A DNA stretch of 63,296 nt. It comes from a virus. Position 1 is the stretch's first letter. Each line of letters begins with the position of its first letter. Positions 8,789 to 17,565 of this stretch are shown piece by piece. The stretch spans positions 1-63,296 of IMG/VR virus record IMGVR_UViG_3300044638_006148. One strand, given 5' to 3'. A model generated the notes under the pieces. The model was not told where the DNA came from and searched no databases. It saw only the letters and a program-made list of their open reading frames with translations. The position numbers and the translations under genes were made by a program.

Positions 8789-9157
8789 TTATCTCATTTT
8801 ATATGATTCCTCATCTTTGGAAACATCTTTCTCAATGAGATTCTGTATTAAATCATCGTCTAAATCTGCAAGAGAGAATGATTCCTCTTTATTGTTGTTT
8901 GTTTTCTCCCAAATACTTGATTGTAGTTTTGATAAACTAATTTTTTTCTCCACACAATCGTTTACAATTTTTTGTTGTTTTTCGATTACAGGACCAATAG
9001 TAGTCATGTCGGATGGGTCTTTTAATAACGCCAACATTTTATTTTGAATTCTAATTGCAGTTTGTCTTTGCTCAACAAGTTCATTATAGATTTCTTGCAT
9101 GAGTGATAATATAGAATCTTTAGTAAAATTGATTTCTTTCCTTTGAGGTCTCGGCAT
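8789..9157 (-). CDS. Helical hypothetical protein next to late sigma factor
   Basis: 122 residues, almost entirely charged alpha-helix, with a probable coiled coil at about 15-90 (EIYNELVEQRQTAIRIQNK, EKQQKIVNDCVEKKISL). No family recognised. The ATG is preceded by TATTTATAGAT with only three bases between TATTTATA and the start codon. It lies between the sigma factor (19-bp gap) and the large baseplate gene (3-bp gap), so it may be a chaperone or minor structural protein. Confidence 0.55.
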   Translation of the reverse strand: MPRPQRKEINFTKDSILSLMQEIYNELVEQRQTAIRIQNKMLALLKDPSDMTTIGPVIEKQQKIVNDCVEKKISLSKLQSSIWEKTNNNKEESFSLADLDDDLIQNLIEKDVSKDEESYKMR

Positions 9158-9176
9158 ATCTATAAATACTTTTTTA

Positions 9177-9923
9177 TTAGTTTTTGATTCTTGATTGAAT
9201 TACTATGTATAGTTTTTTAAATCTTTTAATAGAGCTACGTATTTCTTTAGTACTCAAATTAGTCATTTCTCTGAGTGATAATAGTATTACGTTCTTGTTA
9301 AATTTATTATTGTCTGCTCCTGAAAATATTGTTTCATAATTATCAAATAAATCAATCAACGCGTAACCTAACTTTTTTTCATTATCGTTCAACTGTTCTG
9401 ATTCGATATAAGTTTTTAATTCAGACAAATATTCATTGATAATGTGGTCAGTTTCAATCACATCATCGTCAATTCTATAAGTCAAATCGGGTCTTTCCTC
9501 GAGACTTGATGAAATGTCTTCGTATGATATTTTTCTATTAGTCTCTTTTTGGTCTTTAATTATCTGACCCATCAGATAGTTTTTACAAATAGTCCCAAAA
9601 TAAGAGTAAGCTTTTTTATTTTTATCTGGCTTAAACTTATCGACTTTCGTCATAAGAAAGGAATGTGTATCTGTATGAATTTCCTCAAAATCCATATCTT
9701 TACGATATAACTTATATCGTCGAATAATTGAGGAAATCATTTTATCTAAAGGGTGTCTTAAAAATTGATTATAGATTTTATTTTTTTCGTAAGACGATTC
9801 GGCAATTAGAAATTTTCTAACTGCCTCTTCTTCTCTTACATCGAAATAATTTTCTTTAACTGCCTTTCTACCTCTTTTTTTCGATAAAACATCCTCTGTT
9901 GCAGCAGAGAGTGAATCTTGCAT
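9177..9923 (-). CDS. Late-transcription sigma factor, T4 gp55-like
   Basis: 248 residues. Residues about 45-125 match sigma-70 region 2 as in phage late sigma factors: LDKMISSIIRRYKLY, DFEEIHTDTHSFLMTKVDKF and KAYSYFGTICKNYLMGQII, the helices that bind core RNA polymerase and melt the -10 element. The C-terminal part (about 150-248) is helical and contains a region-4-like helix pair (LREMTNLSTKEIRSSIKRFKK). In T4, gp55 directs host polymerase to TATAAATA late promoters. Candidates of that sequence occur at 32105 and 44951. Its ATG overlaps the stop of the upstream glycosyltransferase (TAATG), so the two are translationally coupled. Confidence 0.75.
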   Translation of the reverse strand: MQDSLSAATEDVLSKKRGRKAVKENYFDVREEEAVRKFLIAESSYEKNKIYNQFLRHPLDKMISSIIRRYKLYRKDMDFEEIHTDTHSFLMTKVDKFKPDKNKKAYSYFGTICKNYLMGQIIKDQKETNRKISYEDISSSLEERPDLTYRIDDDVIETDHIINEYLSELKTYIESEQLNDNEKKLGYALIDLFDNYETIFSGADNNKFNKNVILLSLREMTNLSTKEIRSSIKRFKKLYIVIQSRIKN

Positions 9924-10729
9924 TAAGCATTTTCAGATTGATATTTTATGGATCTGTCGTCCGTGAAAAAATACTCTCTTTTTGCGGTTTGAATCCAAAA
10001 CTTTACCTCATCTTCAACCATTTTACTCTCCCCAAATTTATAATTCCAAAAAATAGAACCTTCTCTAAGGTTTACGTGTTTGTAACCAAGTCTTGGAATT
10101 GTCATAACTGAAACTGAGTTATATGTTAATCGTAATAGGAACTCATAAATAAAAGTCAATTTAATTGATGGTTTGAAACCTCCAAAATCTTCAATAATGG
10201 ATTTTTTGAATACTGAACCAGCAGTTTGAAAGTTTTGATATTCTTGTAACGTATCGTTAGTTAAAATGCCCATCTCTTGTGAAAAATTTGCGGCAAACGT
10301 AGCTTCATTTGTAAAACCTGCAAATAATCCTTTTTCATCCGTTTCAACGACAACAGGTAAGAACATTTGGACTTCAGGAAATGATTCAACATATTTTTTA
10401 ACATTCTTGAACCATATTGATGAATATTCGTCATCAAATTCAAAAAGAGAAACCCAAGTTCCTTTCGCATTTTTTATTCCAAAATTTACTTGACTAGCGT
10501 AGTTTGGTTCTTTGTCCCACAATAACTTCGTTACATTCAAATCCCCAAAATCATATGAATCCAATATGTCAATTAAAGATTGTTCTTGTGAATGAACAAT
10601 TACTAGTTCTTCAAATCCGATTTGTTGATTTTTTAAAGATAAAATTGCTTTTTCAAAAAACTCATCAAAATCTTTCGCTTTGGAAGATTTTATTGGTAGT
10701 ATTACTGATAATGATAGTGTATTATTCAT
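9923..10729 (-). CDS. Family 2 (GT-A) glycosyltransferase
   Basis: 268 residues with a GT-A Rossmann start (LSVILPIKSS), an acidic metal-site motif (WVSLFEFDDEYS, DDE at about 98-100), and a conserved later portion with NFQTAGSVFKKS. It should transfer a sugar from a nucleotide donor in the cytoplasm. It is joined end to start with the sigma-factor gene and separated by 1 bp from a GT-B gene, so it closes the glycan block on the left. Acceptor and donor cannot be told. Confidence 0.7.
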   Translation of the reverse strand: MNNTLSLSVILPIKSSKAKDFDEFFEKAILSLKNQQIGFEELVIVHSQEQSLIDILDSYDFGDLNVTKLLWDKEPNYASQVNFGIKNAKGTWVSLFEFDDEYSSIWFKNVKKYVESFPEVQMFLPVVVETDEKGLFAGFTNEATFAANFSQEMGILTNDTLQEYQNFQTAGSVFKKSIIEDFGGFKPSIKLTFIYEFLLRLTYNSVSVMTIPRLGYKHVNLREGSIFWNYKFGESKMVEDEVKFWIQTAKREYFFTDDRSIKYQSENA

Positions 10730-10730
10730 A

Positions 10731-11783
10731 TTATTCTTCTGTTTTGGAAATTTGATTTTCGAATGAATCCGCCCTTGTAGTCAAATATCCTTCAAATAAA
10801 GAAACTACTGTCGATTCAAACTTTTGTTTATCCGTGTATCTTTCAACGGTTTCCTTCATTTTTTCAAAAATTAGGGGGTCGATATTATCTTCCAACCAAT
10901 TTTGTGCATAATCCGCGACCAAATCAGGTAATAGAGTTTGGTCTGTAACCCAAATACCATTTTCTTCACTCATCCAATCAGGAGATAGGTTTGGAACCTT
11001 TCCAATTACAGGTACATTTGATTTCATAGATTCCAATGGGAATGTACCGAACGCACTGTGATCGTCAATCCAAATACTTAAAAAACAATCTCTCAATGAA
11101 TTTGCAAATTCTTTTTCAGACAAACCCCTCAAGTCTCTGAAGGTGAACCATCTATATTGTGGAAATTTCAAATAGAATGTTTTTATCAGATTGACAGCAT
11201 CACTCTGTTCTTTTGAATGAACTCCAATGATTGGCATTGCCGGAGTCGGTTTAGGTGTAAATTCTTCACTGATTAATGGGTCAATGATGTCAAAAGAAAT
11301 TTGTCTCATAACCCTTTCAATATATTCTTTTTGTTTACTAGAGGTTGTAATACATTTCAAAAAACCAAATTGGTTCCATGTTTGGCCTGGTTGCAGTGTT
11401 TCTAACATATGTGCATATTGTTGGGTTAAAACAATTTTAGCACAAGGTAGTTGTTTTACTTGTTCCATTACATAACCAAAAATTTCAGGAATGACTAAAA
11501 AATCTTCTGGAGAAATTTCTAAATTTTGTCCCTCAATTGCTCTGTGAGGTATTGACATATACTCTTCATCTAACCAGGCTACGACACCTGCATAATCAGC
11601 TTTTTCATGAAGTATAGTTGGATTAAATCCATTATCTTTTAATGTTTTTGCCATTTGATATATGAGTCTCACTGAAGCTTTAGCATTACCTTTAGTATCT
11701 TGTACTAAAAAATATATTCTAGCCTGCTTGTCTCTTAATATCTGAATGGACTGTTTTACTTTTTCTTGAAGTTGGTTTTCCAT
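10731..11783 (-). CDS. GT-B fold glycosyltransferase (GT4-like)
   Basis: 350 residues. The N-terminal domain begins ARIYFLVQDTKGNAKASVRL; the C-terminal donor-binding domain has the GT4-type pattern SIWIDDHSAFGTFPLESMKS, then NVPVIGKVPNLSPDWM and ENGIWV. The glutamate in PLESM corresponds to the nucleotide-ribose binding Glu of GT4 enzymes. One base from the GT2 gene and one base from the small acidic gene upstream, so it is part of the same transcript. Confidence 0.7.
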   Translation of the reverse strand: MENQLQEKVKQSIQILRDKQARIYFLVQDTKGNAKASVRLIYQMAKTLKDNGFNPTILHEKADYAGVVAWLDEEYMSIPHRAIEGQNLEISPEDFLVIPEIFGYVMEQVKQLPCAKIVLTQQYAHMLETLQPGQTWNQFGFLKCITTSSKQKEYIERVMRQISFDIIDPLISEEFTPKPTPAMPIIGVHSKEQSDAVNLIKTFYLKFPQYRWFTFRDLRGLSEKEFANSLRDCFLSIWIDDHSAFGTFPLESMKSNVPVIGKVPNLSPDWMSEENGIWVTDQTLLPDLVADYAQNWLEDNIDPLIFEKMKETVERYTDKQKFESTVVSLFEGYLTTRADSFENQISKTEE

Positions 11784-11784
11784 A

Positions 11785-12069
11785 TTAATAATGATTGATA
11801 AGTTTTTTATTTAATAAACTATTGAACGCCAACCTAAAAGGTATACTAACTTGTGCGTTAGATTTCATTCCAAGTTTTTCGTCAACAATTTCTTGTTCGT
11901 TCAAAACGGTATCTAATAACATTTTAACCATTTCGAACTTTATAATATTAATTTTTGTTTCTGTCACTCCTGATTCTGAATCATCACTATCATCGTCTTG
12001 ATTCATATCAAGGTAATTTTCAATTTCATCTAAGTCGATAAAATAATTCTCACCTAATACTTGTATCAT
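11785..12069 (-). CDS. Small acidic hypothetical protein
   Basis: 94 residues with an Asp/Ser-rich acidic run at about 23-35 (MNQDDDSDDSESG), flanked by short hydrophobic helices. No family recognised. It overlaps the upstream HAD-like gene by 4 bp and is 1 bp from the GT-B gene. Confidence 0.55.
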   Translation of the reverse strand: MIQVLGENYFIDLDEIENYLDMNQDDDSDDSESGVTETKINIIKFEMVKMLLDTVLNEQEIVDEKLGMKSNAQVSIPFRLAFNSLLNKKLINHY

Positions 12070-12665
12070 ATTATTTCTTGTATTTTTGTTTTTAACTCCT
12101 TAAGACTTGAAATATGAAAATCGGATTCAACATCATTATTATAAGTTGTATTGAATTTAATTACAATTTTGTTTTTAGGATGATTCAATAATAGTTTAGG
12201 ATTTGCAGTAAGTAAAATGTCTACGGAATCCCATAATGAATTAATTGTACTTTCACTATAAAATTTAATCGATTCGATTAAACATCCAAATTTTGAAATA
12301 AAGAATAGTGAAGCTGGTTTTGATTTCCCAATTTCATCTGAAACAATTATAATATCATGAGAATCTCTCATGTCCAAGTAAAATTCATTCAAATCCAAAA
12401 GACCTGAGGGTTCCACAGAACCAGCGTGCCCAAAAATTTCCATTGTATGTTCCTTATAAATAAAATCATATAATTCATCCTCATTTTTGAATTTTAAGTG
12501 TCTCAAAATATCTAAAGATGTTAAATCGGATATAACTTCATACTCAAAGTTATCTTCTTCATTTTCCTCTTTGAATGGATTGTTAAGAAACCATTTTTCG
12601 TATTCTTGTTGTATTTTTTTGAGAGTATCTCTTAATACTCCATTCAGTTCAATTCCAATTCTCAT
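12066..12665 (-). CDS. HAD-like protein with degenerate catalytic motif
   Basis: 199 residues resembling HAD-superfamily 5'-nucleotidase-type phage proteins: motif I position MRIGIELNGVLRDT, motif II area IIIVSDEIGKSK, and a later SVDILLTANPKLLL segment. The two catalytic aspartates of motif I (DxD) are Glu6 and Asn8 here, so classical phosphoryl transfer should be lost or much reduced. It may be a binding or regulatory pseudo-phosphatase. Overlaps phoH by 4 bp and the small acidic gene by 4 bp. Confidence 0.6.
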   Translation of the reverse strand: MRIGIELNGVLRDTLKKIQQEYEKWFLNNPFKEENEEDNFEYEVISDLTSLDILRHLKFKNEDELYDFIYKEHTMEIFGHAGSVEPSGLLDLNEFYLDMRDSHDIIIVSDEIGKSKPASLFFISKFGCLIESIKFYSESTINSLWDSVDILLTANPKLLLNHPKNKIVIKFNTTYNNDVESDFHISSLKELKTKIQEII

Positions 12666-13396
12666 TCTTCGTATTTTTTTAATATTTTAGATATTAATGG
12701 ATTTCTCACAATATCTGTAGATTTAAATTCAAAAACTCCAATGTCATCCATATTTTGAAATTTTTTCAAAGCATCCCACAAACCAGTTTGAGTCTTGTCC
12801 TTATGTCTATCAAATTGTTCCAAATCGCCCGATATGAAAAACTTAGAATTGAATCCAATTCTTGTTAGTAACAATTTCATCTGACTTGGAGTTGAGTTTT
12901 GAGATTCTTCAAAAATCAAAATAGAATTGTCAATATTCATTCCCCTCATATAAGCTAACGCAAATACTTCTATTGCTTCGATTTCTTTTAATTTTTCTCT
13001 GGTATCCTTACCGATTATTTTATTCAATAGATAGTATGAAGGAAAAATATATGGGTCAAGTTTTTCTTCTACACCACCAGGTAAACTACCTAGTTTTTCT
13101 TCAGCCTCCACGGCTGGTCTTACAATTATAATTTTTTCATAAGGTGTGTTAGGGTCGGATAATAAATCGACCGCACATTTCATAGCAATATAACTTTTTC
13201 CAACACCGGCCGGACCTGAACAAATACTAATTTGGTTGTTAACTAATTTTTCGTAGTATTCTTTTTGACTCTCAGATAAAAATTTTTCTTTTGTTTTTCT
13301 TTTAATTATTGAACAGATTTGTTGTTTTTTATTTTTAATTGGTGCTTCTTCACTTGTTAAAGTTGCCGTTGGTTTTGGTTTTGTTAATCTAGCCAT
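12662..13396 (-). CDS. phoH: PhoH-like P-loop ATPase
   Basis: 244 residues. The PhoH domain covers about residues 38-244: Walker A GPAGVGKS (61-68), IIIVRPAVEAEEKLGSLPG typical of PhoH, Walker B ILIFEES (159-165) with EESQN in place of the usual DEAQN, and FISGDLEQFD (sensor motif). PhoH is common in marine and freshwater phages; proposed roles involve RNA metabolism or phosphate stress, and none is settled. The first 35 residues are a Thr/Lys-rich tail. It sits inside the glycan run without obvious relation to it. Confidence 0.9.
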   Translation of the reverse strand: MARLTKPKPTATLTSEEAPIKNKKQQICSIIKRKTKEKFLSESQKEYYEKLVNNQISICSGPAGVGKSYIAMKCAVDLLSDPNTPYEKIIIVRPAVEAEEKLGSLPGGVEEKLDPYIFPSYYLLNKIIGKDTREKLKEIEAIEVFALAYMRGMNIDNSILIFEESQNSTPSQMKLLLTRIGFNSKFFISGDLEQFDRHKDKTQTGLWDALKKFQNMDDIGVFEFKSTDIVRNPLISKILKKYEE

Positions 13397-13424
13397 TTTT
13401 TGTAATTTAATCTTAGTTTGAGAT

Positions 13425-13805
13425 TTAGTAAGGTTTATAATCTTTCACTTCTCTAATTTTTGAAAATGTAATTAAGTTAATTTCATTCTTTAACCTAAAT
13501 CTTTCATCATTTGTATAATAAACCTTCCTTGACAATTCAATGAATTCCTCATCGAATTTTTTCTCTGATTCGAAGACTCTTAATTTATCCTCAACATCCC
13601 AAAGGGCTGAATTTACTTCTATTAATGAATCATACAGAGACTTTACTCCATTAAGTTGTAAATAAACCTCAGATTCATTATACAATAATTCGTATTCTTC
13701 GGAAACATATTTTAATCCTTCAGGGTTTGTAATTTTTAATTTTTTTACTTGTAAAATTGATAATTTATCAATCAATTCTCCAACACTTACAGGTACTTGT
13801 AACAT
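13425..13805 (-). CDS. DUF6165-like conserved protein
   Basis: 126 residues with the hallmarks I associate with DUF6165: N-terminal VPVSVGELIDKLSILQVKKLKI and C-terminal YYTNDERFRLKNEINL...S-x-I-x-E-V-K-x-Y. It is all-helical and acidic. Members are frequently found among glycosyltransferase and surface-polysaccharide genes, and that is the setting here (5 bp downstream of gmd). Function unknown. Confidence 0.7.
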   Translation of the reverse strand: MLQVPVSVGELIDKLSILQVKKLKITNPEGLKYVSEEYELLYNESEVYLQLNGVKSLYDSLIEVNSALWDVEDKLRVFESEKKFDEEFIELSRKVYYTNDERFRLKNEINLITFSKIREVKDYKPY

Positions 13806-13810
13806 ACTTT

Positions 13811-14791
13811 TTATTTTTTGTTATAAACTTTTATCCAATGTTCTATCATTTCATTAAGCATACTTTCGAAAGAATATTCGGGTTCCCATCCTGTGAGTTG
13901 TCTTAACTTAGTAGAATCCCCCTTCAAATCTTTAAGTTCTTCAGGTCTTAAATATTTTTCATCTAATTTGACCCAATCTTTCCAGTCTAGTCCAAGTTTT
14001 TCGAAAACATATAAACATAAATCACCTACGGAATGAGATATTCCAGTTGAACATACGAAATCATCAGGATTATCTTGTTGTAATATCATCCACATGGCTT
14101 TAACATAATCCTTAGCATGTCCCCAATCTCTCGTAGCTTCTAAATTACCTAGATTTAAACTATTTGATAGACCAAGTTTGATTTTAACTGCTTCCTTACA
14201 AACTTTATTAGTAACAAAATTTGTACCTCGTCTAGGTGATTCGTGGTTAAACAATATGCCATTAGAAATGAACATGTTATAAGAATTTCTGTAATTTCTT
14301 GAAATATTATAACTAAAAACTTTTGCGCATCCATATGGTGATACTGGATGTAGTGGGGTAGTCTCTCTTTGAAATCCGTCATCATCTATACTATTACCAA
14401 ACATTTCAGATGATGATGCTTGGTATATTTTGATTGATGGGTTAATTAACCTAACCGCTTCTAATAAATTTAGGGTACCTAAACCTGTTACATTTGCGGT
14501 ATAAATTGGTTGGTCGAATGAAATCCTGACGTGTGATTGAGCGGCTAAGTTATAAATTTCATCGGGTTCGGTATTTTTTACTACTGAAATTAAAGACGAG
14601 AGGTCAGTTAAATCCGCATAATGTAAAATAATTTTATGGTAGATTTGGTCTAATCTTGCAGTTTGATTTTCTGAGACTGAGTTTCTTTTTAATGTACCAT
14701 GTACTTCATAACCCTTATCGAGTAAAAACTCGGCCAAATAAGAACCATCTTGTCCGTTAATTCCAGTTATTAATGCAATTTTTTTTGACAT
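13811..14791 (-). CDS. gmd: GDP-mannose 4,6-dehydratase
   Basis: 326 residues, extended short-chain dehydrogenase. NADP-binding GINGQDG (10-16), KRNS for the 2'-phosphate region, catalytic SSSE (Ser128, Glu129) and YGCAK (Tyr153, Lys157) are all present, as are the substrate-site signatures HESPRRGTNFVTNK and ATRDWGHAKDYV. It converts GDP-D-mannose to GDP-4-keto-6-deoxy-D-mannose, the branch point to GDP-fucose, GDP-colitose, GDP-rhamnose and GDP-perosamine. The next steps appear to be encoded at 16405-18485. The protein is slightly shorter than the usual 340-370 residues but has no missing motif. Confidence 0.92.
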   Translation of the reverse strand: MSKKIALITGINGQDGSYLAEFLLDKGYEVHGTLKRNSVSENQTARLDQIYHKIILHYADLTDLSSLISVVKNTEPDEIYNLAAQSHVRISFDQPIYTANVTGLGTLNLLEAVRLINPSIKIYQASSSEMFGNSIDDDGFQRETTPLHPVSPYGCAKVFSYNISRNYRNSYNMFISNGILFNHESPRRGTNFVTNKVCKEAVKIKLGLSNSLNLGNLEATRDWGHAKDYVKAMWMILQQDNPDDFVCSTGISHSVGDLCLYVFEKLGLDWKDWVKLDEKYLRPEELKDLKGDSTKLRQLTGWEPEYSFESMLNEMIEHWIKVYNKK

Positions 14792-14792
14792 A

Positions 14793-15608
14793 TTAATTTA
14801 TTTTTTTTTCTCTTATTGTTTTAATGATATATTCCGCATTAGCTTCGGGACTTAAATATTTTTTATAATAATTTAAATTTTGTTCGTATTTTTCATCAAT
14901 ATCTGATGATAATATATTACTAATAAATTCTTCAGTAACTTCAGACCAATCATCAATAAAAATCGCTGTGCTATTTTCGTAGAACCAAGAATTAATTCTT
15001 TCTTTTGTTACTACAATACACCCAGAACCAAGAGCTTCATTATATCTAAAAGTTTCAGGACTATATCCATTTGGTACTAAACATATTTTGGAATTTGATA
15101 ATTTATCATAATAGTCTTGAATTGATAATCCAGTTCTAAATCCATCGGTAAAAGTTATATCATATTTGTCTGACAAATGATTTATTGATTCATAAAATTC
15201 AAGTCTAAATGATTTATTACCGATAAAAAAAACATCATTGGTTCTTTCAGATAATTTATTACCTTTGTTAGGGTAAATTCCATATTGACCACTTGAATTA
15301 AACCCAAGATTAATTGGGAATATTTTTTTGTAATCGCAATTTTCTTGTAAATAAACTCTAAATATAATATCAAAAAAATCATAATATTTAGGGGAGTATG
15401 TAACTTCATTACTAGTATGGAATGCCATTTTATAATTCGTGTCATTTTTAATTTTTTCACCAAAATCAACTCCTTCAATTATATCTAAATCCGGATGAAT
15501 AAAATATAGACTATAATTGTCATCAAATTCTTTTAATAATTGTTCTTCAATTAGTTGTACATAACTAAGCTCACTATAATGTCCTGGTAATTTATTTTGT
15601 ATAATCAT
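14793..15608 (-). CDS. GT-B type glycosyltransferase (exostosin-like C-terminal domain)
   Basis: 271 residues. The C-terminal half has the donor-site pattern LSNSKICLVPNGYSPETFR followed by YNEALGSGCIVVT, typical of exostosin/GT-B proteins that hold the nucleotide through a conserved Glu. The N-terminal half is less recognisable. One base from gmd and five bases from the fucosyltransferase-like gene. Donor could be one of the deoxy sugars made here; that is inference from position. Confidence 0.6.
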   Translation of the reverse strand: MIIQNKLPGHYSELSYVQLIEEQLLKEFDDNYSLYFIHPDLDIIEGVDFGEKIKNDTNYKMAFHTSNEVTYSPKYYDFFDIIFRVYLQENCDYKKIFPINLGFNSSGQYGIYPNKGNKLSERTNDVFFIGNKSFRLEFYESINHLSDKYDITFTDGFRTGLSIQDYYDKLSNSKICLVPNGYSPETFRYNEALGSGCIVVTKERINSWFYENSTAIFIDDWSEVTEEFISNILSSDIDEKYEQNLNYYKKYLSPEANAEYIIKTIREKKIN

Positions 15609-15613
15609 AATTT

Positions 15614-16390
15614 TTAATTTAATCTTGTGTATTTTAGATTTGAGTTTGAAAAAACCGCAAATGCTGACAAATTAGACATAGTACAAATTAATTTTTTTGT
15701 CATACCTAAAGTATATGCTCCAAAAACAATCTCTTGTATGTGTGTTTTAATTGACTCTTCGTCATTTTGTAAATTAAAAAATGGTTTGTCCTCAACTTTT
15801 GATGTTGTTAATTCATCAAAAGTGATTAATTTATTTCCATATCTTTGTTTAAATTTATTTAAATCATTAAGATTATCGGACATTAAAAATATATTTTCAA
15901 ATTCTTCTTTTTCTAATATCTCAAAAATTGTTGATAAATCTATTGTTGATAAATTATGTACAACAGACATATCAGTTGCTCTTCTATGAAAACCTATGGT
16001 TTTTGTAAAATCAATTTGAGGATGTCTCGATTCAAATAATTTATTCATTTCATCATTTAATATGAAATTTTCTTTAATAATAGACTCACACATTTTTAAA
16101 TTTTCTTCTGTAAATGTAGTCCGATCGTAAGCATTCAATGGGGTAATATAATTAACCAATTCAATGTTAGAATATTCATGAGTGTTTAAAAGATAATCTT
16201 CTTTATCTTGAATAAAACATGCGTCATAAATATTTTGACTACCATATCCATTAATGTTTGTCAAATCATAATAGACCTTTACTTTCTCATTTGGGTGATT
16301 TAATAATACATTGTGTATATGAATAACCCCTTCAGTTATGTATGAAAAATACCCTCTATGTCCTCTAACTGGTTTAAAAAACTTTAACAT
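15614..16390 (-). CDS. Fucosyltransferase-like protein (GT23/NodZ-like fold)
   Basis: 258 residues. The motif IGFHRRATDM at about 142-151 corresponds to the HxRRxD GDP-sugar binding motif of alpha-1,6/O-fucosyltransferases (GT23, GT65, GT68), followed by FENIFLMSDNLNDLNKFKQR (the S-D after a strand) and a terminal strand with CTMSNLSAFA in place of S-x-x-S. Family members use GDP-fucose, which fits the GDP-deoxyhexose pathway next to it. Shorter than eukaryotic members. Acceptor unknown. Confidence 0.6.
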   Translation of the reverse strand: MLKFFKPVRGHRGYFSYITEGVIHIHNVLLNHPNEKVKVYYDLTNINGYGSQNIYDACFIQDKEDYLLNTHEYSNIELVNYITPLNAYDRTTFTEENLKMCESIIKENFILNDEMNKLFESRHPQIDFTKTIGFHRRATDMSVVHNLSTIDLSTIFEILEKEEFENIFLMSDNLNDLNKFKQRYGNKLITFDELTTSKVEDKPFFNLQNDEESIKTHIQEIVFGAYTLGMTKKLICTMSNLSAFAVFSNSNLKYTRLN

Positions 16391-16404
16391 TTTCTCGTAA
16401 TATT

Positions 16405-17565
16405 TTAATATTTTAATAAGATTTCACAAATTCTATCAATATCATCTTTAGTCATTTTATCGTGGTTAGGAACATAAATTCCTCTTTCATCCACAATTGT
16501 ACAATTTGGTAGTAAAGTTTCTCCATACAATTTTTTATAAAATGGTTGCGAACCCATAGACCCTGAAATTAAAGGTCTACATGAAATATTATTATCTGTC
16601 AATTCTTTTATTAATCTTTCTTTGTCTTCTGAAGTTTTTGTAATTACAGGAATTGCAAAATTGGAAGTATAACTATCATCGATAGTTGTGGGGAACCAAA
16701 TTTTTCCATCAAGTTTTGACTTGTAATATAAAAAATTTATATATCTATTATTAATCATCCCATCAACTTTGTCCAATTGTTTAATCCCTATTTGTGCCTG
16801 TAAATCAGTGCTTCTGAGATTAAATCCTGGAACGTAGAATGTATATAATGCTGAGAAATCATTAACACCCCATTTTTCCCTCAATTCTTTTTGTGCTTCG
16901 GTTGATAAATCTCTATCCCATCCATGACTCCTAAGTTGAAGTAAAGTATTATACACTTCGTCATCATTTGTTGAAATTATACCTCCCTCTATAGTTGACA
17001 TGGTATGACCGAAGTATGTCGAAAAAGAAGACATTAATCCAAAGTTCCCAAGTTTTTTTTGTTTGAATTTAGTCCCCTGAGATTCACAATTATCTTCGAG
17101 AAGAATTACATCATATTTTTCACATAGATTTACAATCGATTCCATGTCTGGAGATAAGCCCAATACTGATACTAAAATTAATACAGAAGGGTTTTCTGTT
17201 TGAAATACCTGCTCTAAGTGATTCAAATCCACAGACAAGTTATCTAAATTACAGTCAATTAATAATGGTTCTAAATCGAATTGAAGAACAGGAGATAAGT
17301 CTGTTACCCAACATAATGAAGGTACACAGACTTTATTATTTTTCATTTTATTAAGTATCTTTAATGTATATAACATTAATAGATTTGCTGAGGATCCAGA
17401 ATTAACAAATACTGAATATTTTGTACCTAACCACTGAGCCCATTTATTTTCAAATTCGATTGTTTTTGAACCCTTAGTTAATCGTGGGTATGTTTTTAAC
17501 CACTCTATTAGATTATCGATATCTTGATTATCAATAGTATCTTGTATCAAATCAATTTTTTTCAT
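16405..17565 (-). CDS. colD: ColD-like GDP-4-keto-6-deoxymannose 3-dehydratase (PLP, His in place of Lys)
   Basis: 386 residues, DegT/DnrJ/EryC1/StrS family fold. NSGSSAN (55-61) binds PLP phosphate and LEDNCES places Asp158 against the PLP ring nitrogen. At the position of the Schiff-base lysine the sequence reads STYFGHTMSTIEGG, giving His187 instead of Lys. This change defines the 3-dehydratases ColD (E. coli enzyme about 388 residues, His188) and the related E1/RfbH; true aminotransferases keep Lys. ColD uses PLP and glutamate to remove the C3 hydroxyl of GDP-4-keto-6-deoxymannose, the product of Gmd. Overlaps the epimerase-reductase gene by 4 bp. Substrate is inferred from neighbours. 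Confidence 0.75.
   Translation of the reverse strand: MKKIDLIQDTIDNQDIDNLIEWLKTYPRLTKGSKTIEFENKWAQWLGTKYSVFVNSGSSANLLMLYTLKILNKMKNNKVCVPSLCWVTDLSPVLQFDLEPLLIDCNLDNLSVDLNHLEQVFQTENPSVLILVSVLGLSPDMESIVNLCEKYDVILLEDNCESQGTKFKQKKLGNFGLMSSFSTYFGHTMSTIEGGIISTNDDEVYNTLLQLRSHGWDRDLSTEAQKELREKWGVNDFSALYTFYVPGFNLRSTDLQAQIGIKQLDKVDGMINNRYINFLYYKSKLDGKIWFPTTIDDSYTSNFAIPVITKTSEDKERLIKELTDNNISCRPLISGSMGSQPFYKKLYGETLLPNCTIVDERGIYVPNHDKMTKDDIDRICEILLKY

Noticed and set aside
12448-12463. TATAAATA inside 12066-12665 as a promoter
   Set aside because: It lies in coding sequence with no gene starting just downstream on that strand. It shows that the octamer occurs by chance in this AT-rich DNA.
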